A stretch of DNA of 64,000 bases from the NCBI RefSeq assembly GCF_013285385.1, contig NZ_CP054212.1:2666001-2730000 (forward strand), given 5' to 3'. Below the pieces are notes generated by a model. That model searched no databases, was not told the DNA's origin, and worked only from the letters and a program-made list of their open reading frames with translations. Each line of letters starts with the position of its first letter. Positions within the stretch are counted from its first letter, which is position 1. Shown one piece after another: positions 16,708 through 25,724 of this stretch. This stretch comes from Paramixta manurensis (GTDB lineage Bacteria; Pseudomonadota; Gammaproteobacteria; Enterobacterales; Enterobacteriaceae). Position numbers and translations under genes: made by a program.

Positions 16708-17757
16708 TTAAATTCGTAATGCCTGTCCGGCGCTGATTTTTGCCAGCATATGCTGGCTAATTTGGTGAAGGTCCACCACTTCACTGGCCGCCCCGTGCGC
16801 AATCGCTTCACGCGGCATGCCGAAAACCACACAACTCGCTTCGTTCTGCGCGATTGTCCACGCGCCAGCACGATACATTTCCAGCAACCCGGCTGCGCCG
16901 TCATTCCCCATGCCAGTTAAGATCACGCCAACCGCATTGCGCCCCGCATATTGCGCCACCGATCTGAACAACACATCGACCGACGGTTTGTGCCGGTTAA
17001 CCGGCGGCCCATCATTGAGCCTGACTTGGTAGTTAGCGCCGCTTCGCGCCAGTTCCAGATGCATCGCGCCGGGGGCGATATAGGCATGTCCGGGCAAAAT
17101 ACGCTCGCCGTCTTCCGCTTCTTTCACCGTGATTTGACACAATTTGTTGAGCCGCTCAGCGAATGAGCGGGTGAAGCCTGGCGGCATATGCTGCGTAATT
17201 AACAGCGCCGGACTGGTCGCCGGTAGCGGCTGCAATACATGGCGTATCGCCTCCGTTCCGCCGGTTGATGCGCCAATCGCAATCAGTTTTTCACTACTCA
17301 ACAGCGGCCCGGCTTTCAGCAGTGGTGGAGGCGTTTTGAGATCACGCACGTGCAGCTTGGCGCGTGCCGCCGCGCGAACTTTATCGGCAATCATCTGGCT
17401 ATAAGCCAGCATGCCTTCACGGATCCCCAACTGCGGTTTGGTCACAAAATCTACCGCGCCCAACTCCAGCGCACGCAGCGTGACCTCCGATCCCTTGCCG
17501 GTCAGTGATGACACCATTACTACCGGCATTGGACGCAGACGCATCAACTTTTCCAGGAAATCGAGGCCATCCATACGCGGCATTTCTACATCCAGCGTCA
17601 ACACCTGTGGATTGAACTGTTTGATCAGATCACGCGCCACCAGCGGGTCTGGCGCGGTCGCCACCATTTCCATATCCGGATGACTATTGATAATTTCCGT
17701 CATCAGTTGTCGCATCAGCGCCGAATCATCAACGCACATCACGGTGATTTTGCTCAT
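16708..17757 (-). CDS. cheB: Chemoreceptor methylesterase/glutamine deamidase CheB
   Basis: CheB removes methyl groups from receptors and deamidates receptor glutamines during adaptation. The 349 residues match E. coli in length. The N-terminal receiver domain has CVDDSALMRQL and the phosphoacceptor in LTLDVEMPRMDGL; the C-terminal esterase domain has the catalytic Ser in IGASTGGTEAIR, His in ITQHMPPGFTRSFA, and Asp in LTGMGNDGAAG. ATG 17757 shares one base with the cheR stop (TAATG), indicating coupling. Confidence 0.98.
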   Translation of the reverse strand: MSKITVMCVDDSALMRQLMTEIINSHPDMEMVATAPDPLVARDLIKQFNPQVLTLDVEMPRMDGLDFLEKLMRLRPMPVVMVSSLTGKGSEVTLRALELGAVDFVTKPQLGIREGMLAYSQMIADKVRAAARAKLHVRDLKTPPPLLKAGPLLSSEKLIAIGASTGGTEAIRHVLQPLPATSPALLITQHMPPGFTRSFAERLNKLCQITVKEAEDGERILPGHAYIAPGAMHLELARSGANYQVRLNDGPPVNRHKPSVDVLFRSVAQYAGRNAVGVILTGMGNDGAAGLLEMYRAGAWTIAQNEASCVVFGMPREAIAHGAASEVVDLHQISQHMLAKISAGQALRI

Positions 17758-18629
17758 TATCTTTCCTTCGTCAGTCCATAGACCGTTTGACCGCGCAGCC
17801 AAAACTCTTTACTTATCTGGCTGAAGTTCTCCGAATGACCGGCAAATAACAATCCGCCGGGTTTGAGCAGCGGAACGAAACGACGTAAGATCTTTTCTTG
17901 GGTTTCTTTATCGAAATAGATCATTACGTTACGGCAAAAAATTGCGTCGAATGGGCCAGGTAATGGCCACTCATGCGCCAATAAATTCAACCGGGCAAAA
18001 CTGACCGTTTGCGCCAGTTCGGAGCGTACTCTCACCATGCCGGTATGCGGCCCGGTCCCGCGTAAAAAGAAACGCTGCAACTGCTGTTGCGACAGGGTGC
18101 GTAACTCCTCCTGGCGATAGACACCCGCCTGCGCTTTTTCCAGCACTTGTGTATCAATATCGCTGGCGTGCACCTGAAAACGCCCCGGCGAGGCGCCAAG
18201 CGTTTCGGCTAATGTCATCGCAATGGACCACGGCTCTTCGCCGGTTGACGCCGCCGTACTCCATACGCTGTACCCTCCGCCGCGACGCTTTGCATGTTCC
18301 GCCAAAATCGGAAAGTGATGCGCCTCGCGGAAAAAAGCCGTCAAATTGGTGGTTAGCGCATTAATAAAGGCCTGCCACTCCGGGCTGGTCGGGTCATTTT
18401 CCAGCAATGCCAGATAGCGACCAAAATCATCAATATTGAGTGTCCGTAACCGCCGGACCAGGCGGTTGTACACCATTTCACGTTTGTGATCGGCGAGCAC
18501 AATACCGGCTCGCTGGTAAATTAACTGGCTGATACGACGAAAATGCGTATCCGACAAAGGCAGCCGCTGCACCATTTGCGAGAGCAGCGTTGCGTTCCCG
18601 GCTGCAACCGGCAACGTCGATTTTTTCAT
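17757..18629 (-). CDS. cheR: Chemoreceptor glutamate methyltransferase CheR
   Basis: CheR methylates glutamates on chemoreceptors using SAM. The 290 residues contain the N-terminal helical domain (RISQLIYQRAGIVLADHKREMVYNRLVRRLR), the SAM-binding VWSTAASTGEEPWSIAMTLAE near residue 120, and the pentapeptide-docking beta-subdomain (RFQVHASDIDTQVLEKAQAGVY). FDAIFCRNVMIYFDKETQ is the NPPY-like region. It couples to cheB and follows the first receptor gene. The second receptor upstream carries the NWETF tail that CheR binds. Confidence 0.97.
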   Translation of the reverse strand: MKKSTLPVAAGNATLLSQMVQRLPLSDTHFRRISQLIYQRAGIVLADHKREMVYNRLVRRLRTLNIDDFGRYLALLENDPTSPEWQAFINALTTNLTAFFREAHHFPILAEHAKRRGGGYSVWSTAASTGEEPWSIAMTLAETLGASPGRFQVHASDIDTQVLEKAQAGVYRQEELRTLSQQQLQRFFLRGTGPHTGMVRVRSELAQTVSFARLNLLAHEWPLPGPFDAIFCRNVMIYFDKETQEKILRRFVPLLKPGGLLFAGHSENFSQISKEFWLRGQTVYGLTKER

Positions 18630-18654
18630 GGATGGCCACCTGGTAAAGCGCTGA

Positions 18655-20271
18655 TTAAGGGGTTAAAACCATGTCACTTTCTGGCGAACCCGCTAGGGTT
18701 GCTGAGGGAGTAACGACTTCTGGCGCTGCGTGCAGCGAAAAACGCATCACGACCCCATTTAAATTATCGGCCTGCGACTCTAGCGCTTCAGTGGCTGCCG
18801 CCGCCTGTTCAACCAGCGCGGCGTTCTGTTGTGTCACCTGATCCATCTGGCTCACTGCCTGCGCCACTTGCTCAATACCGCGCCGTTGCTCTTCCGAGGC
18901 CGAAGCGATTTCACCCATAATGTCGGTGACCCGCGTGACCGATTGCACGATCTCCTCCATGGTTTGACCGGCAGACGCCACCAACACCGCGCCCTGATCA
19001 ACCCGGCTAACCGACTCTTCAATTAACCCTTTAATTTCTTTCGCCGCCTGGGCGCTACGCTGCGCCAGGTTGCGCACTTCTCCCGCCACGACGGCGAACC
19101 CGCGGCCCTGCTCACCGGCCCGCGCCGCTTCAACTGCCGCATTAAGCGCGAGAATATTGGTCTGGAAAGCGATGCCATCAATCACGCTGGTAATGTCGCC
19201 AATCTTTTGCGAACTGGCGGCAATATCATTCATGGTGACCACCACGTTACCGGTCAGGGTGCCGCCTTTGTGCGCCGTGTTTGACGCCTCACGCGCAAGC
19301 TGCGCCGCCTGCCGGGCATTGTCGGCATTACCGGTGACCGTTGCGGTTAGCTGTTCCATGCTGGCGGCGGTTTCCGCCAATGAGGCCGCTTGCTGCTCGG
19401 TACGCGCCGAGAGATCATTATTACCGGCACTGATTTCACGAATGCCGACCTGCATGCTTTGGCTACCTTCACGTACCAGCGTGACGGTTTCCGCTAGCTT
19501 GTGTTGCATATCCCGTAAGCCGATAAACAGTTGCGTAATCTCATTGCGCCCGTGTGCGACAATCTCACCGCCGAGATTCCCGGAGGCAATGCGTTCAAAA
19601 TGCGTACGCATCAGCGCCAGCGGTTTGATCAACGCCTGTTTCAACCACCACAACGCCAGAACCGTCATCAGTACCGAAAGCGCGACCGCCAAGACAAAAA
19701 TCCACTTGGATTGCAGATAGAATCCGCTGCTGGCCTGCTTCGCATGGCTGATAATTCCGGCGATATGCTGGTTCCACAGGTCATACTCTTTCTCGAAATC
19801 GTTTTGCGCCTGTTCGGTTGGCGCATCAAGAAAATCCTGTAATTGATAATTCTGCAAATAGACAATTAACTGCGCTAACGCGTGGTGATATTCGTCGTAG
19901 CGCACCTTCATGTCTTTGGTCATCGCCACGCCAACCTTTGTCAGACGCGGAACTGCCATAAAGGCGCGGAAAGCGACATCTGCGCTGTCGAGGTCTTTTT
20001 GCGCCATCGACATCAGGCCAACCACCTGATCGCGCGGTAAACTGAGTGCGGCGCGCGTACCGGCGCGGCTTAAGGTGACGCGCGCGCTGAGTAACGCCGC
20101 CCACGTCTGACTTAGCGCATCGCGCTGCTGTCCGCCGAGTTCGACCTGACGAAAATTATCCGCATCCAAACGGAATGCGTTAAACGAAAAGCCACTGCCG
20201 ATAATTTGCATCACACAAAAGATCGCTAAAATAACCACCAAGGTGACGGACACGCGGATACGACTCAACAT
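18655..20271 (-). CDS. Methyl-accepting chemotaxis protein without CheR-binding tail
   Basis: A 538-residue receptor has TM1 at residues 6-30, a four-helix periplasmic domain, TM2 near 190-210, HAMP, and the signalling hairpin tip IDGIAFQTNILALNAAVEAA. The amino-acid-binding arginine triplet of Tar/Tsr (R..L.R...R) is kept in LLSARVTLSRAGTRAAL, so an amino-acid ligand is likely. The C-terminus ends ESDMVLTP and lacks the NWETF pentapeptide, as in low-abundance receptors such as Tap and Trg. ATG 20271 has GGAGG just upstream; a longer N-terminal frame lacks family support. It lies between the other receptor and cheR, the position of tap in E. coli, but orthology to Tap is not demonstrated. Confidence 0.93.
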   Translation of the reverse strand: MLSRIRVSVTLVVILAIFCVMQIIGSGFSFNAFRLDADNFRQVELGGQQRDALSQTWAALLSARVTLSRAGTRAALSLPRDQVVGLMSMAQKDLDSADVAFRAFMAVPRLTKVGVAMTKDMKVRYDEYHHALAQLIVYLQNYQLQDFLDAPTEQAQNDFEKEYDLWNQHIAGIISHAKQASSGFYLQSKWIFVLAVALSVLMTVLALWWLKQALIKPLALMRTHFERIASGNLGGEIVAHGRNEITQLFIGLRDMQHKLAETVTLVREGSQSMQVGIREISAGNNDLSARTEQQAASLAETAASMEQLTATVTGNADNARQAAQLAREASNTAHKGGTLTGNVVVTMNDIAASSQKIGDITSVIDGIAFQTNILALNAAVEAARAGEQGRGFAVVAGEVRNLAQRSAQAAKEIKGLIEESVSRVDQGAVLVASAGQTMEEIVQSVTRVTDIMGEIASASEEQRRGIEQVAQAVSQMDQVTQQNAALVEQAAAATEALESQADNLNGVVMRFSLHAAPEVVTPSATLAGSPESDMVLTP

Positions 20272-20322
20272 CAGAACCTCCTGACCGTATGGTCGCTGCC
20301 TGAGCGCGACCATCATTGCCAA

Positions 20323-22002
20323 TTAAAATGTTTCCCAATTATCGTCGGAGACCGTCGTTGCGACTTTACGCGCCGGTACCGCGGGCCTGCTTTCGAGCGT
20401 TGTTTTACTGCCGATAGTTTGATTAACGGCGGACGCCGCCATTTCTTTACTCATTCTGAATACCGCGACCGCTTGCGTCAGTTTGCTCGCCTGCTCTTCC
20501 AGCGCGCCGGCAGCGGCGGCAGATTGTTCTACCAGGGCGGCGTTTTGTTGCGTAACGCGATCCATTTCCGTTACCGCCTGCCCAACCTGGTCAATACCGC
20601 GGCTCTGCTCATCGGAAGCAGAAGCGATTTCGCCCATAATGTCGGTAACACGCGTGACTGCGTTGACAATATCCATCATGGTTTCACCAGCGCTCTCCAC
20701 CAGTACCGATCCGGTATCAACGCGATTGACCGAGTCCTCGATCAGCGTTTTGATCTCTTTCGCCGCCTGCGCGCTGCGTTGCGCCAGGTTACGCACCTCA
20801 CCCGCCACCACCGCAAATCCACGGCCCTGCTCGCCGGCTCGCGCCGCTTCAACCGCCGCATTTAACGCCAGAATATTGGTTTGAAAGGCAATGCCATCAA
20901 TCACACCGGTAATATCGGCAATCTTTTTCGAGCTGCCGGCAATCTCGCTCATGGTTTTCACCACGCCATCGACCACCTTCCCGCCTTTCTGCGCGGTTTC
21001 AGAGGCGCTCAGCGCCAGTTGTGATGCCTGACGGGCGTTTTCCGCATTCTGTTTTACCGTGGCCGTCAGTTGCTCCATGCTGGCGGCAGTCTCCTCTAGC
21101 GAAGCCGCCTGCTGTTCGGTACGCGATGAGAGGTCGTTATTACCGGCGGAGATTTCGCTGGCGCCGGTATAGATCGCATCAGAACCTGCACGTACATTGC
21201 TCACGGTACGGATCAGGGCTTGCTGCATATGTAACAGGCTGGCGGCTAACTGACTCATTTCATTGCGGCCATGCACCGTAATGGTCTGGGTCAAATCGCC
21301 GCTGGCGATATGCCGGATATGAGCGATGGTGGCGGCTAACGGACGCAGTAACAGTTGATGCATTCCGCTCCAGATCAACGCAATCACCACCAGTACCACC
21401 GCAAAGACGATGCCCAGCAACCACATTGCGTGATGATAGGCGGTGGCATTTTGCTGTGCGCCCGCAGCCAGTAAAGCGTTGGCGTTTTGCAGCCAGTTAT
21501 TCCAGGCATGCTCAAAATTATCCTGGTAATGCTGCGTTGGCTGCTCGACAAAGCCTTTTAAATTGCCAGCGCCTAACATCTGGATCAGATCGCTCAACGC
21601 GCCATGGAGAATGGTGTATTGCTGATTAATCGCCTGTACATGCGGCAACGCTTTAACCGCGCCCGGTAATTCGGCGTTGTAGTCAGCAAACTGTTTTTCG
21701 GCGACGCTTAACTGCGCTTTCGCGCTGGCGACCAACTCAGCAACCGTGTTACCGGTTCCCATATTATCGGCGTCCAGCATGTAACGAATGCCCGCGCGAT
21801 TTAAGGTATTGCGCGTTTGAAGTAACGCAATCCACGCGGCGTTTAAATTACTTTGCTCATGTCGAATTTGCTGTGTGAGGGTAAAATTCTCCCGATCGCC
21901 TTTTAAAGCATTAAAAAATAACCCGCCTGAAACTAACTGAAGTGCGCCAAACACCACTAATACCGCCACCAAGGCGGTAACCACTTTGATATGCCTGAAC
22001 AT
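20323..22002 (-). CDS. Methyl-accepting chemotaxis protein (Tar/Tsr-like)
   Basis: A 559-residue receptor begins at ATG 22002 (MFRHIKVVTALVAVLVVF, TM1). Its periplasmic helix carries all three ligand-binding arginines of the Tar/Tsr type in LLQTRNTLNRAGIRYML. TM2 (HHAMWLLGIVFAVVLVVIALIW), HAMP, two methylation helices and the tip IDGIAFQTNILALNAAVEAA follow. It ends in NWETF, the high-affinity site for CheR and CheB. A consensus sigma-28 promoter lies 33-60 bases upstream, so the receptors and cheRBYZ form a class 3 operon like the E. coli meche operon. Ligand is probably an amino acid; Tar and Tsr cannot be told apart by eye. Confidence 0.95.
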   Translation of the reverse strand: MFRHIKVVTALVAVLVVFGALQLVSGGLFFNALKGDRENFTLTQQIRHEQSNLNAAWIALLQTRNTLNRAGIRYMLDADNMGTGNTVAELVASAKAQLSVAEKQFADYNAELPGAVKALPHVQAINQQYTILHGALSDLIQMLGAGNLKGFVEQPTQHYQDNFEHAWNNWLQNANALLAAGAQQNATAYHHAMWLLGIVFAVVLVVIALIWSGMHQLLLRPLAATIAHIRHIASGDLTQTITVHGRNEMSQLAASLLHMQQALIRTVSNVRAGSDAIYTGASEISAGNNDLSSRTEQQAASLEETAASMEQLTATVKQNAENARQASQLALSASETAQKGGKVVDGVVKTMSEIAGSSKKIADITGVIDGIAFQTNILALNAAVEAARAGEQGRGFAVVAGEVRNLAQRSAQAAKEIKTLIEDSVNRVDTGSVLVESAGETMMDIVNAVTRVTDIMGEIASASDEQSRGIDQVGQAVTEMDRVTQQNAALVEQSAAAAGALEEQASKLTQAVAVFRMSKEMAASAVNQTIGSKTTLESRPAVPARKVATTVSDDNWETF

Positions 22003-22034
22003 AGTTTCCCTTGAAACACGATGAACTGATTTGG

Positions 22035-22061
22035 TTATCGGCAGCGGCGTGGCGATCTTTA
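22035..22061 (-). promoter_or_regulatory. Consensus sigma-28 (FliA) promoter of the receptor-cheRBYZ operon
   Basis: On the minus strand the sequence reads TAAA, exactly 15 bases, then GCCGATAA, the textbook FliA promoter. The predicted transcription start is near 22028, giving a leader of about 26 bases before ATG 22002. It lies in the cheW-receptor gap. Confidence 0.9.
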
Positions 22062-22154
22062 TGGGGATGAGTCTGAAAGAAGCGTGGAAAGCACTAAAAC
22101 GCGGGGGACAATCAGCCGGAGTCAAGAATACCTCTCCTGCTCCGGCGACAGAGG

Positions 22155-22652
22155 TTAGGCGCTACGCAAATTATCGACCAACGCCATTTCATCGCTACTC
22201 AATAGCTTCTCAATATCCACCAGGATCAGCATTCGATCGCCCAACGCGCCCAAACCGGTGAGGTACTCAGTTGACATGGTGACGGCGAATTCCGGCGCTG
22301 GTCGAATCTGTTCATGGGTTAACGACAACACATCAGAAACGCCATCAACGACAATGCCCACCACCCGATGCTGCAAATTCAGCACAATCACCACGGTATT
22401 GTCGTTATAGACAACGTCCGGCTGCGCAAACTTAATGCGTAGATCAATAATCGGCACGATAACTCCGCGCAGATTCGTCACGCCTTTGATAAAGGTTGGC
22501 GTGTTAGCAATACGGGTTACCTGATCGTAGCCACGAATTTCCTGCACTTTTAAAATATCAATGCCGTACTCTTCTTCGCCCAACGTAAATACCAGAAACT
22601 CCTGTCCCACGGTTTCGCCCGCCAGTTTTGTCACAGTTGCCATTCCAGTCAT
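22155..22652 (-). CDS. cheW: Chemotaxis coupling protein CheW
   Basis: CheW couples receptors to CheA in the core signalling array. The 165-residue protein has the two-subdomain beta-barrel fold and E. coli-like segments EYGIDILKVQEIRGYDQVTRIANTP, the receptor-contact FIKGVTNLRGVIVPIIDLRIKF, and STEYLTGLGALGDRMLILVDIEKLL. It is transcribed with cheA (23-base gap) and ends the mot-che operon. A separate sigma-28 promoter follows for the receptor operon. Confidence 0.97.
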   Translation of the reverse strand: MTGMATVTKLAGETVGQEFLVFTLGEEEYGIDILKVQEIRGYDQVTRIANTPTFIKGVTNLRGVIVPIIDLRIKFAQPDVVYNDNTVVIVLNLQHRVVGIVVDGVSDVLSLTHEQIRPAPEFAVTMSTEYLTGLGALGDRMLILVDIEKLLSSDEMALVDNLRSA

Positions 22653-22675
22653 AGCCTTACCCTTAATGGTTCATT

Positions 22676-24688
22676 TTACGCGGCAGCGCCGGCCACACGT
22701 TTTTCACGGTTCAACGATTGCAGTGCGGAAACATCGACAATCAACGCCACGCTGCCATCGCCGAGGATGGTCGCGGCGGAAATGCCCGGCACTTTGCGGT
22801 AATTACTTTCGAGATTTTTTACCACCACCTGGTGCTGACCAATTAATTGATCAACCAACAGCGCGTAGCGTTTTCCGGCGCTTTGCAGAATCACCACAAT
22901 GCCCTGTGTCGCTTCGGTTTTCGCTCCCTCAACATCGAACACATTCCACAACTCCACCAGCGGCAAGTATTCTCCACGCACTTCCAGCACCCGCTCACCG
23001 CCCGCCAACGGTTTCAAATCATCCGCCAGCGGCTGTAGCGACTCCATTACGGCGTTGAGTGGCAGAATAAAGACCTCATCCGCCACCCGTACCGACATTC
23101 CATCAAGGATAGCCAGCGTCAGCGGCAGCAGAATACGAATGGTGGTACCGGCGCCCTGCTTCGAGGCGATTTCGACGTGGCCGCCCATCTCCTGGATATT
23201 ACGTTTCACTACATCCATACCCACACCGCGTCCGGAAACATCGGTAACCTGCTCGGCGGTAGAGAAGCCCGGCGCGAAGATCAACATGCCGACCTCTTCG
23301 TCGCTCATCGTTTCGCTAACCGGCAAGCCGGACGAGAGTGCTTTCGCCAGGATACGTTCGCGATTCAGACCGGCGCCATCGTCGGTGACTTCAATACAGA
23401 TATTGCCACCCTGATGTTCTGCGGAAAGCGTTAGGTTCCCGACCGCCGGTTTACCTGCCGCCTCGCGTTTTTCCGGTGACTCAATGCCGTGATCGAGGCT
23501 GTTACGCACCAGGTGCGTCAGCGGGTCGATAATCCGCTCAATCAAACTCTTATCCAGCTCGGTGGAGCTGCCTAATAAGGTCAGTTCCACTTCTTTGTTC
23601 AATTTGCTGGCAAGGTCACGAACGAGCCGAGGGAAACGGCTGAACACATACTCCATCGGCATCATACGAATCGACATGACCGACTCCTGGAGATCACGCG
23701 CATTGCGCTCCAGTTGCCCCATGCTGTTCAGCAAGTCACCATGAATGACCGGGTCAAGCGCGCCAGATCGCTGGGCTAACATCGATTGGGTGATGACCAA
23801 TTCACCGACCAGGTTAATCAGTTGGTCGACTTTTTCGACCGCAACGCGAATACTGCCTGCCTCACTGGTGCGGGCTGGTGCCGTTGGCGTTTTTTTCACG
23901 TCACGTTTTGCCGCCGGAGTGATGTCGCTAACCGTGGCGAGTACTGGCGGCGCCGGTGCGACGCGCTCTGCTACGGGTTCCGGAGACGATGCGCTCTCGG
24001 CCTCGGATGCCGCAGGGAAATGAATCTGCGATTCATCAAGTACAAAGCACAGCACCGCGACAATATCGTCTTTGCCGACCGCCGTATCCAGCACCGCCTC
24101 GAGTGAGGTCGCGCTTTTTTTCGCCTCCACCACTGAGCCGAGGTTACCCAGCTCTTCCAGCATTAAATCCACTTCGCCGGCTTTCAGATCGGTTAACACC
24201 AGCCGCAGCCCGCTCTGCACTGAAGCCGTTGGCGTTGGCGAGGGCGCCATTTCGATCACGGCGGCTGACGCAGGCTCGGCCGTTAACGTTTCGCCCTTCG
24301 CTTCCAGCGCTAACTGGCGCAGCGCTTCACAAATATATTTAAAGCTTTCAGCGTTCGGCTCCTGCGCGGCTTTATACGCATCTAACTGTTCCTGCATAAT
24401 ATCTTTGGTTTCCAAAAACAGGTTGATGAGATCGGTACTCAACGGCATCTCTCCACGTCGGGCATCATCCAGAATGTTTTCCAGAATATGCGTGGTTTCC
24501 TGTAACACCGAGAAGCCGAACGTTCCCGCGCCGCCTTTGATGGAGTGCGCCGCCCGAAAAATGGCGTTAAGCTGCTCCGCGTCTGGCGCCTGCGGATCGA
24601 GTACCAGCAGGTGTTGCTCCATATCCGCCAACAATTCATCGGCTTCATCGAAAAAGGTCTGGTAAAAATCGCTGATATCCATGCTCAC
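22676..24688 (-). CDS. cheA: Chemotaxis histidine kinase CheA
   Basis: CheA autophosphorylates in response to receptor state and passes phosphate to CheY and CheB. The 670-residue protein shows the P1 domain with the phospho-His near residue 48 (FRAAHSIKGGAGTFGF), P2, dimerisation P3 (VEKVDQLINLVGELVITQSM), the kinase P4 with N box HLVRNSLDHGIESPEKR, G1 EVTDDGAGLNRERI and G2 GRGVGMDVVKRN, and the CheW-like P5 domain. The start is GTG 24688 with AGAGG upstream, as for E. coli CheA-long. It is slightly longer than E. coli (654), mainly in the Ala/Pro-rich linker before P3. Confidence 0.98.
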   Translation of the reverse strand: MSMDISDFYQTFFDEADELLADMEQHLLVLDPQAPDAEQLNAIFRAAHSIKGGAGTFGFSVLQETTHILENILDDARRGEMPLSTDLINLFLETKDIMQEQLDAYKAAQEPNAESFKYICEALRQLALEAKGETLTAEPASAAVIEMAPSPTPTASVQSGLRLVLTDLKAGEVDLMLEELGNLGSVVEAKKSATSLEAVLDTAVGKDDIVAVLCFVLDESQIHFPAASEAESASSPEPVAERVAPAPPVLATVSDITPAAKRDVKKTPTAPARTSEAGSIRVAVEKVDQLINLVGELVITQSMLAQRSGALDPVIHGDLLNSMGQLERNARDLQESVMSIRMMPMEYVFSRFPRLVRDLASKLNKEVELTLLGSSTELDKSLIERIIDPLTHLVRNSLDHGIESPEKREAAGKPAVGNLTLSAEHQGGNICIEVTDDGAGLNRERILAKALSSGLPVSETMSDEEVGMLIFAPGFSTAEQVTDVSGRGVGMDVVKRNIQEMGGHVEIASKQGAGTTIRILLPLTLAILDGMSVRVADEVFILPLNAVMESLQPLADDLKPLAGGERVLEVRGEYLPLVELWNVFDVEGAKTEATQGIVVILQSAGKRYALLVDQLIGQHQVVVKNLESNYRKVPGISAATILGDGSVALIVDVSALQSLNREKRVAGAAA

Positions 24689-24692
24689 GGTA

Positions 24693-25724
24693 TCACCTCT
24701 GCTGTGAGTCGCGATTAGGCTGCGGCGCGCGCATCGGCGCAGCCGGTAGTGAGGCTACCGGCGTCACCGTCTGCGTATTCGCAGCCTGTGAGGGTTGAAG
24801 GTCAGGGTTAAGCGTGCTCGCAGAAGGCTGTGCGGGCGCGGTAATCTGTTTAATATTTTCCGGATCGGTGATTTGCACCGCATCGCTTTCGGCGTTCTCT
24901 TTTTCTATCTGCGCTTCGGTGTCATGATTCAGTACCAGCAAACTGATACGCCGGTTAACCGCGTCATCGCCGCCGCGATTTTTTAATTTCATGGTATCGG
25001 CCATGCCAACGACCCGCAGCATCTTGTTGCCATCCAACCCGCCCATGACCAATTCACGGCGCGATGCGTTCGCCCGATCGGCAGACAACTCCCAGTTGCT
25101 ATAGCCGCGGTCGCCGCTGGCGTATTGGAAATCATCGGTATGACCTGCCAGGCTAATTTTGTTCGGAATATCATTCAGTATTGGCGCAATAGCGCGCAAA
25201 ATATCGCGCATATAGGGCTCGACTTCTGCGCTGCCGGTTTTAAACATTGGCCGGTTTTGGCTATCAATAATTTGGATGCGCAGCCCCTCTTCCACCATAT
25301 TGATGATGAGGTGCGGCCGTAATGCCCGGAGCCGCGGGTCAGACTCAATCAATTGATCCAGCCGCTCGCGCAGGCGATTAAGGCGAATCTCGTCCAGCTT
25401 GCGTTTTTGCGCATCCATATCGACCACTTTTTTCACTTCACCGGCTTTCTGAGTGGGATCATCGCCGCCACCCGGGATCGGGCTTTCGCTCTCACTACTA
25501 CGATGACCACCGGTTAATGCCACTTTTAACGGCGTTTTAAAATATTCCGCAATCTGTACTAACTGCTGGGGATCGGCGATGGAAATCAGCCACATCACCA
25601 AGAAAAACGCCATCATCGCGGTCATAAAATCGGCATAAGCGATTTTCCATGAGCCGTGTCCGCCCTCGCGCTTTTTAACTCTGCGCCGTTTGACCAGCAC
25701 TATTGGGCGGTTGTTGTGTTTCAT
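24693..25724 (-). CDS. motB: Flagellar stator protein MotB
   Basis: MotB anchors the stator to peptidoglycan and carries the proton-accepting Asp. That residue is Asp32 in WKIAYADFMTAMMAFFLVMWL, the single membrane helix. The OmpA-like periplasmic domain has ISLAGHTDDFQYASG and ELSADRANASRRELV. At 343 residues it is longer than E. coli MotB (308) because of a Pro/Ala/Gln-rich tail. Its ATG overlaps the motA stop (ATGA). Confidence 0.97.
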   Translation of the reverse strand: MKHNNRPIVLVKRRRVKKREGGHGSWKIAYADFMTAMMAFFLVMWLISIADPQQLVQIAEYFKTPLKVALTGGHRSSESESPIPGGGDDPTQKAGEVKKVVDMDAQKRKLDEIRLNRLRERLDQLIESDPRLRALRPHLIINMVEEGLRIQIIDSQNRPMFKTGSAEVEPYMRDILRAIAPILNDIPNKISLAGHTDDFQYASGDRGYSNWELSADRANASRRELVMGGLDGNKMLRVVGMADTMKLKNRGGDDAVNRRISLLVLNHDTEAQIEKENAESDAVQITDPENIKQITAPAQPSASTLNPDLQPSQAANTQTVTPVASLPAAPMRAPQPNRDSQQR

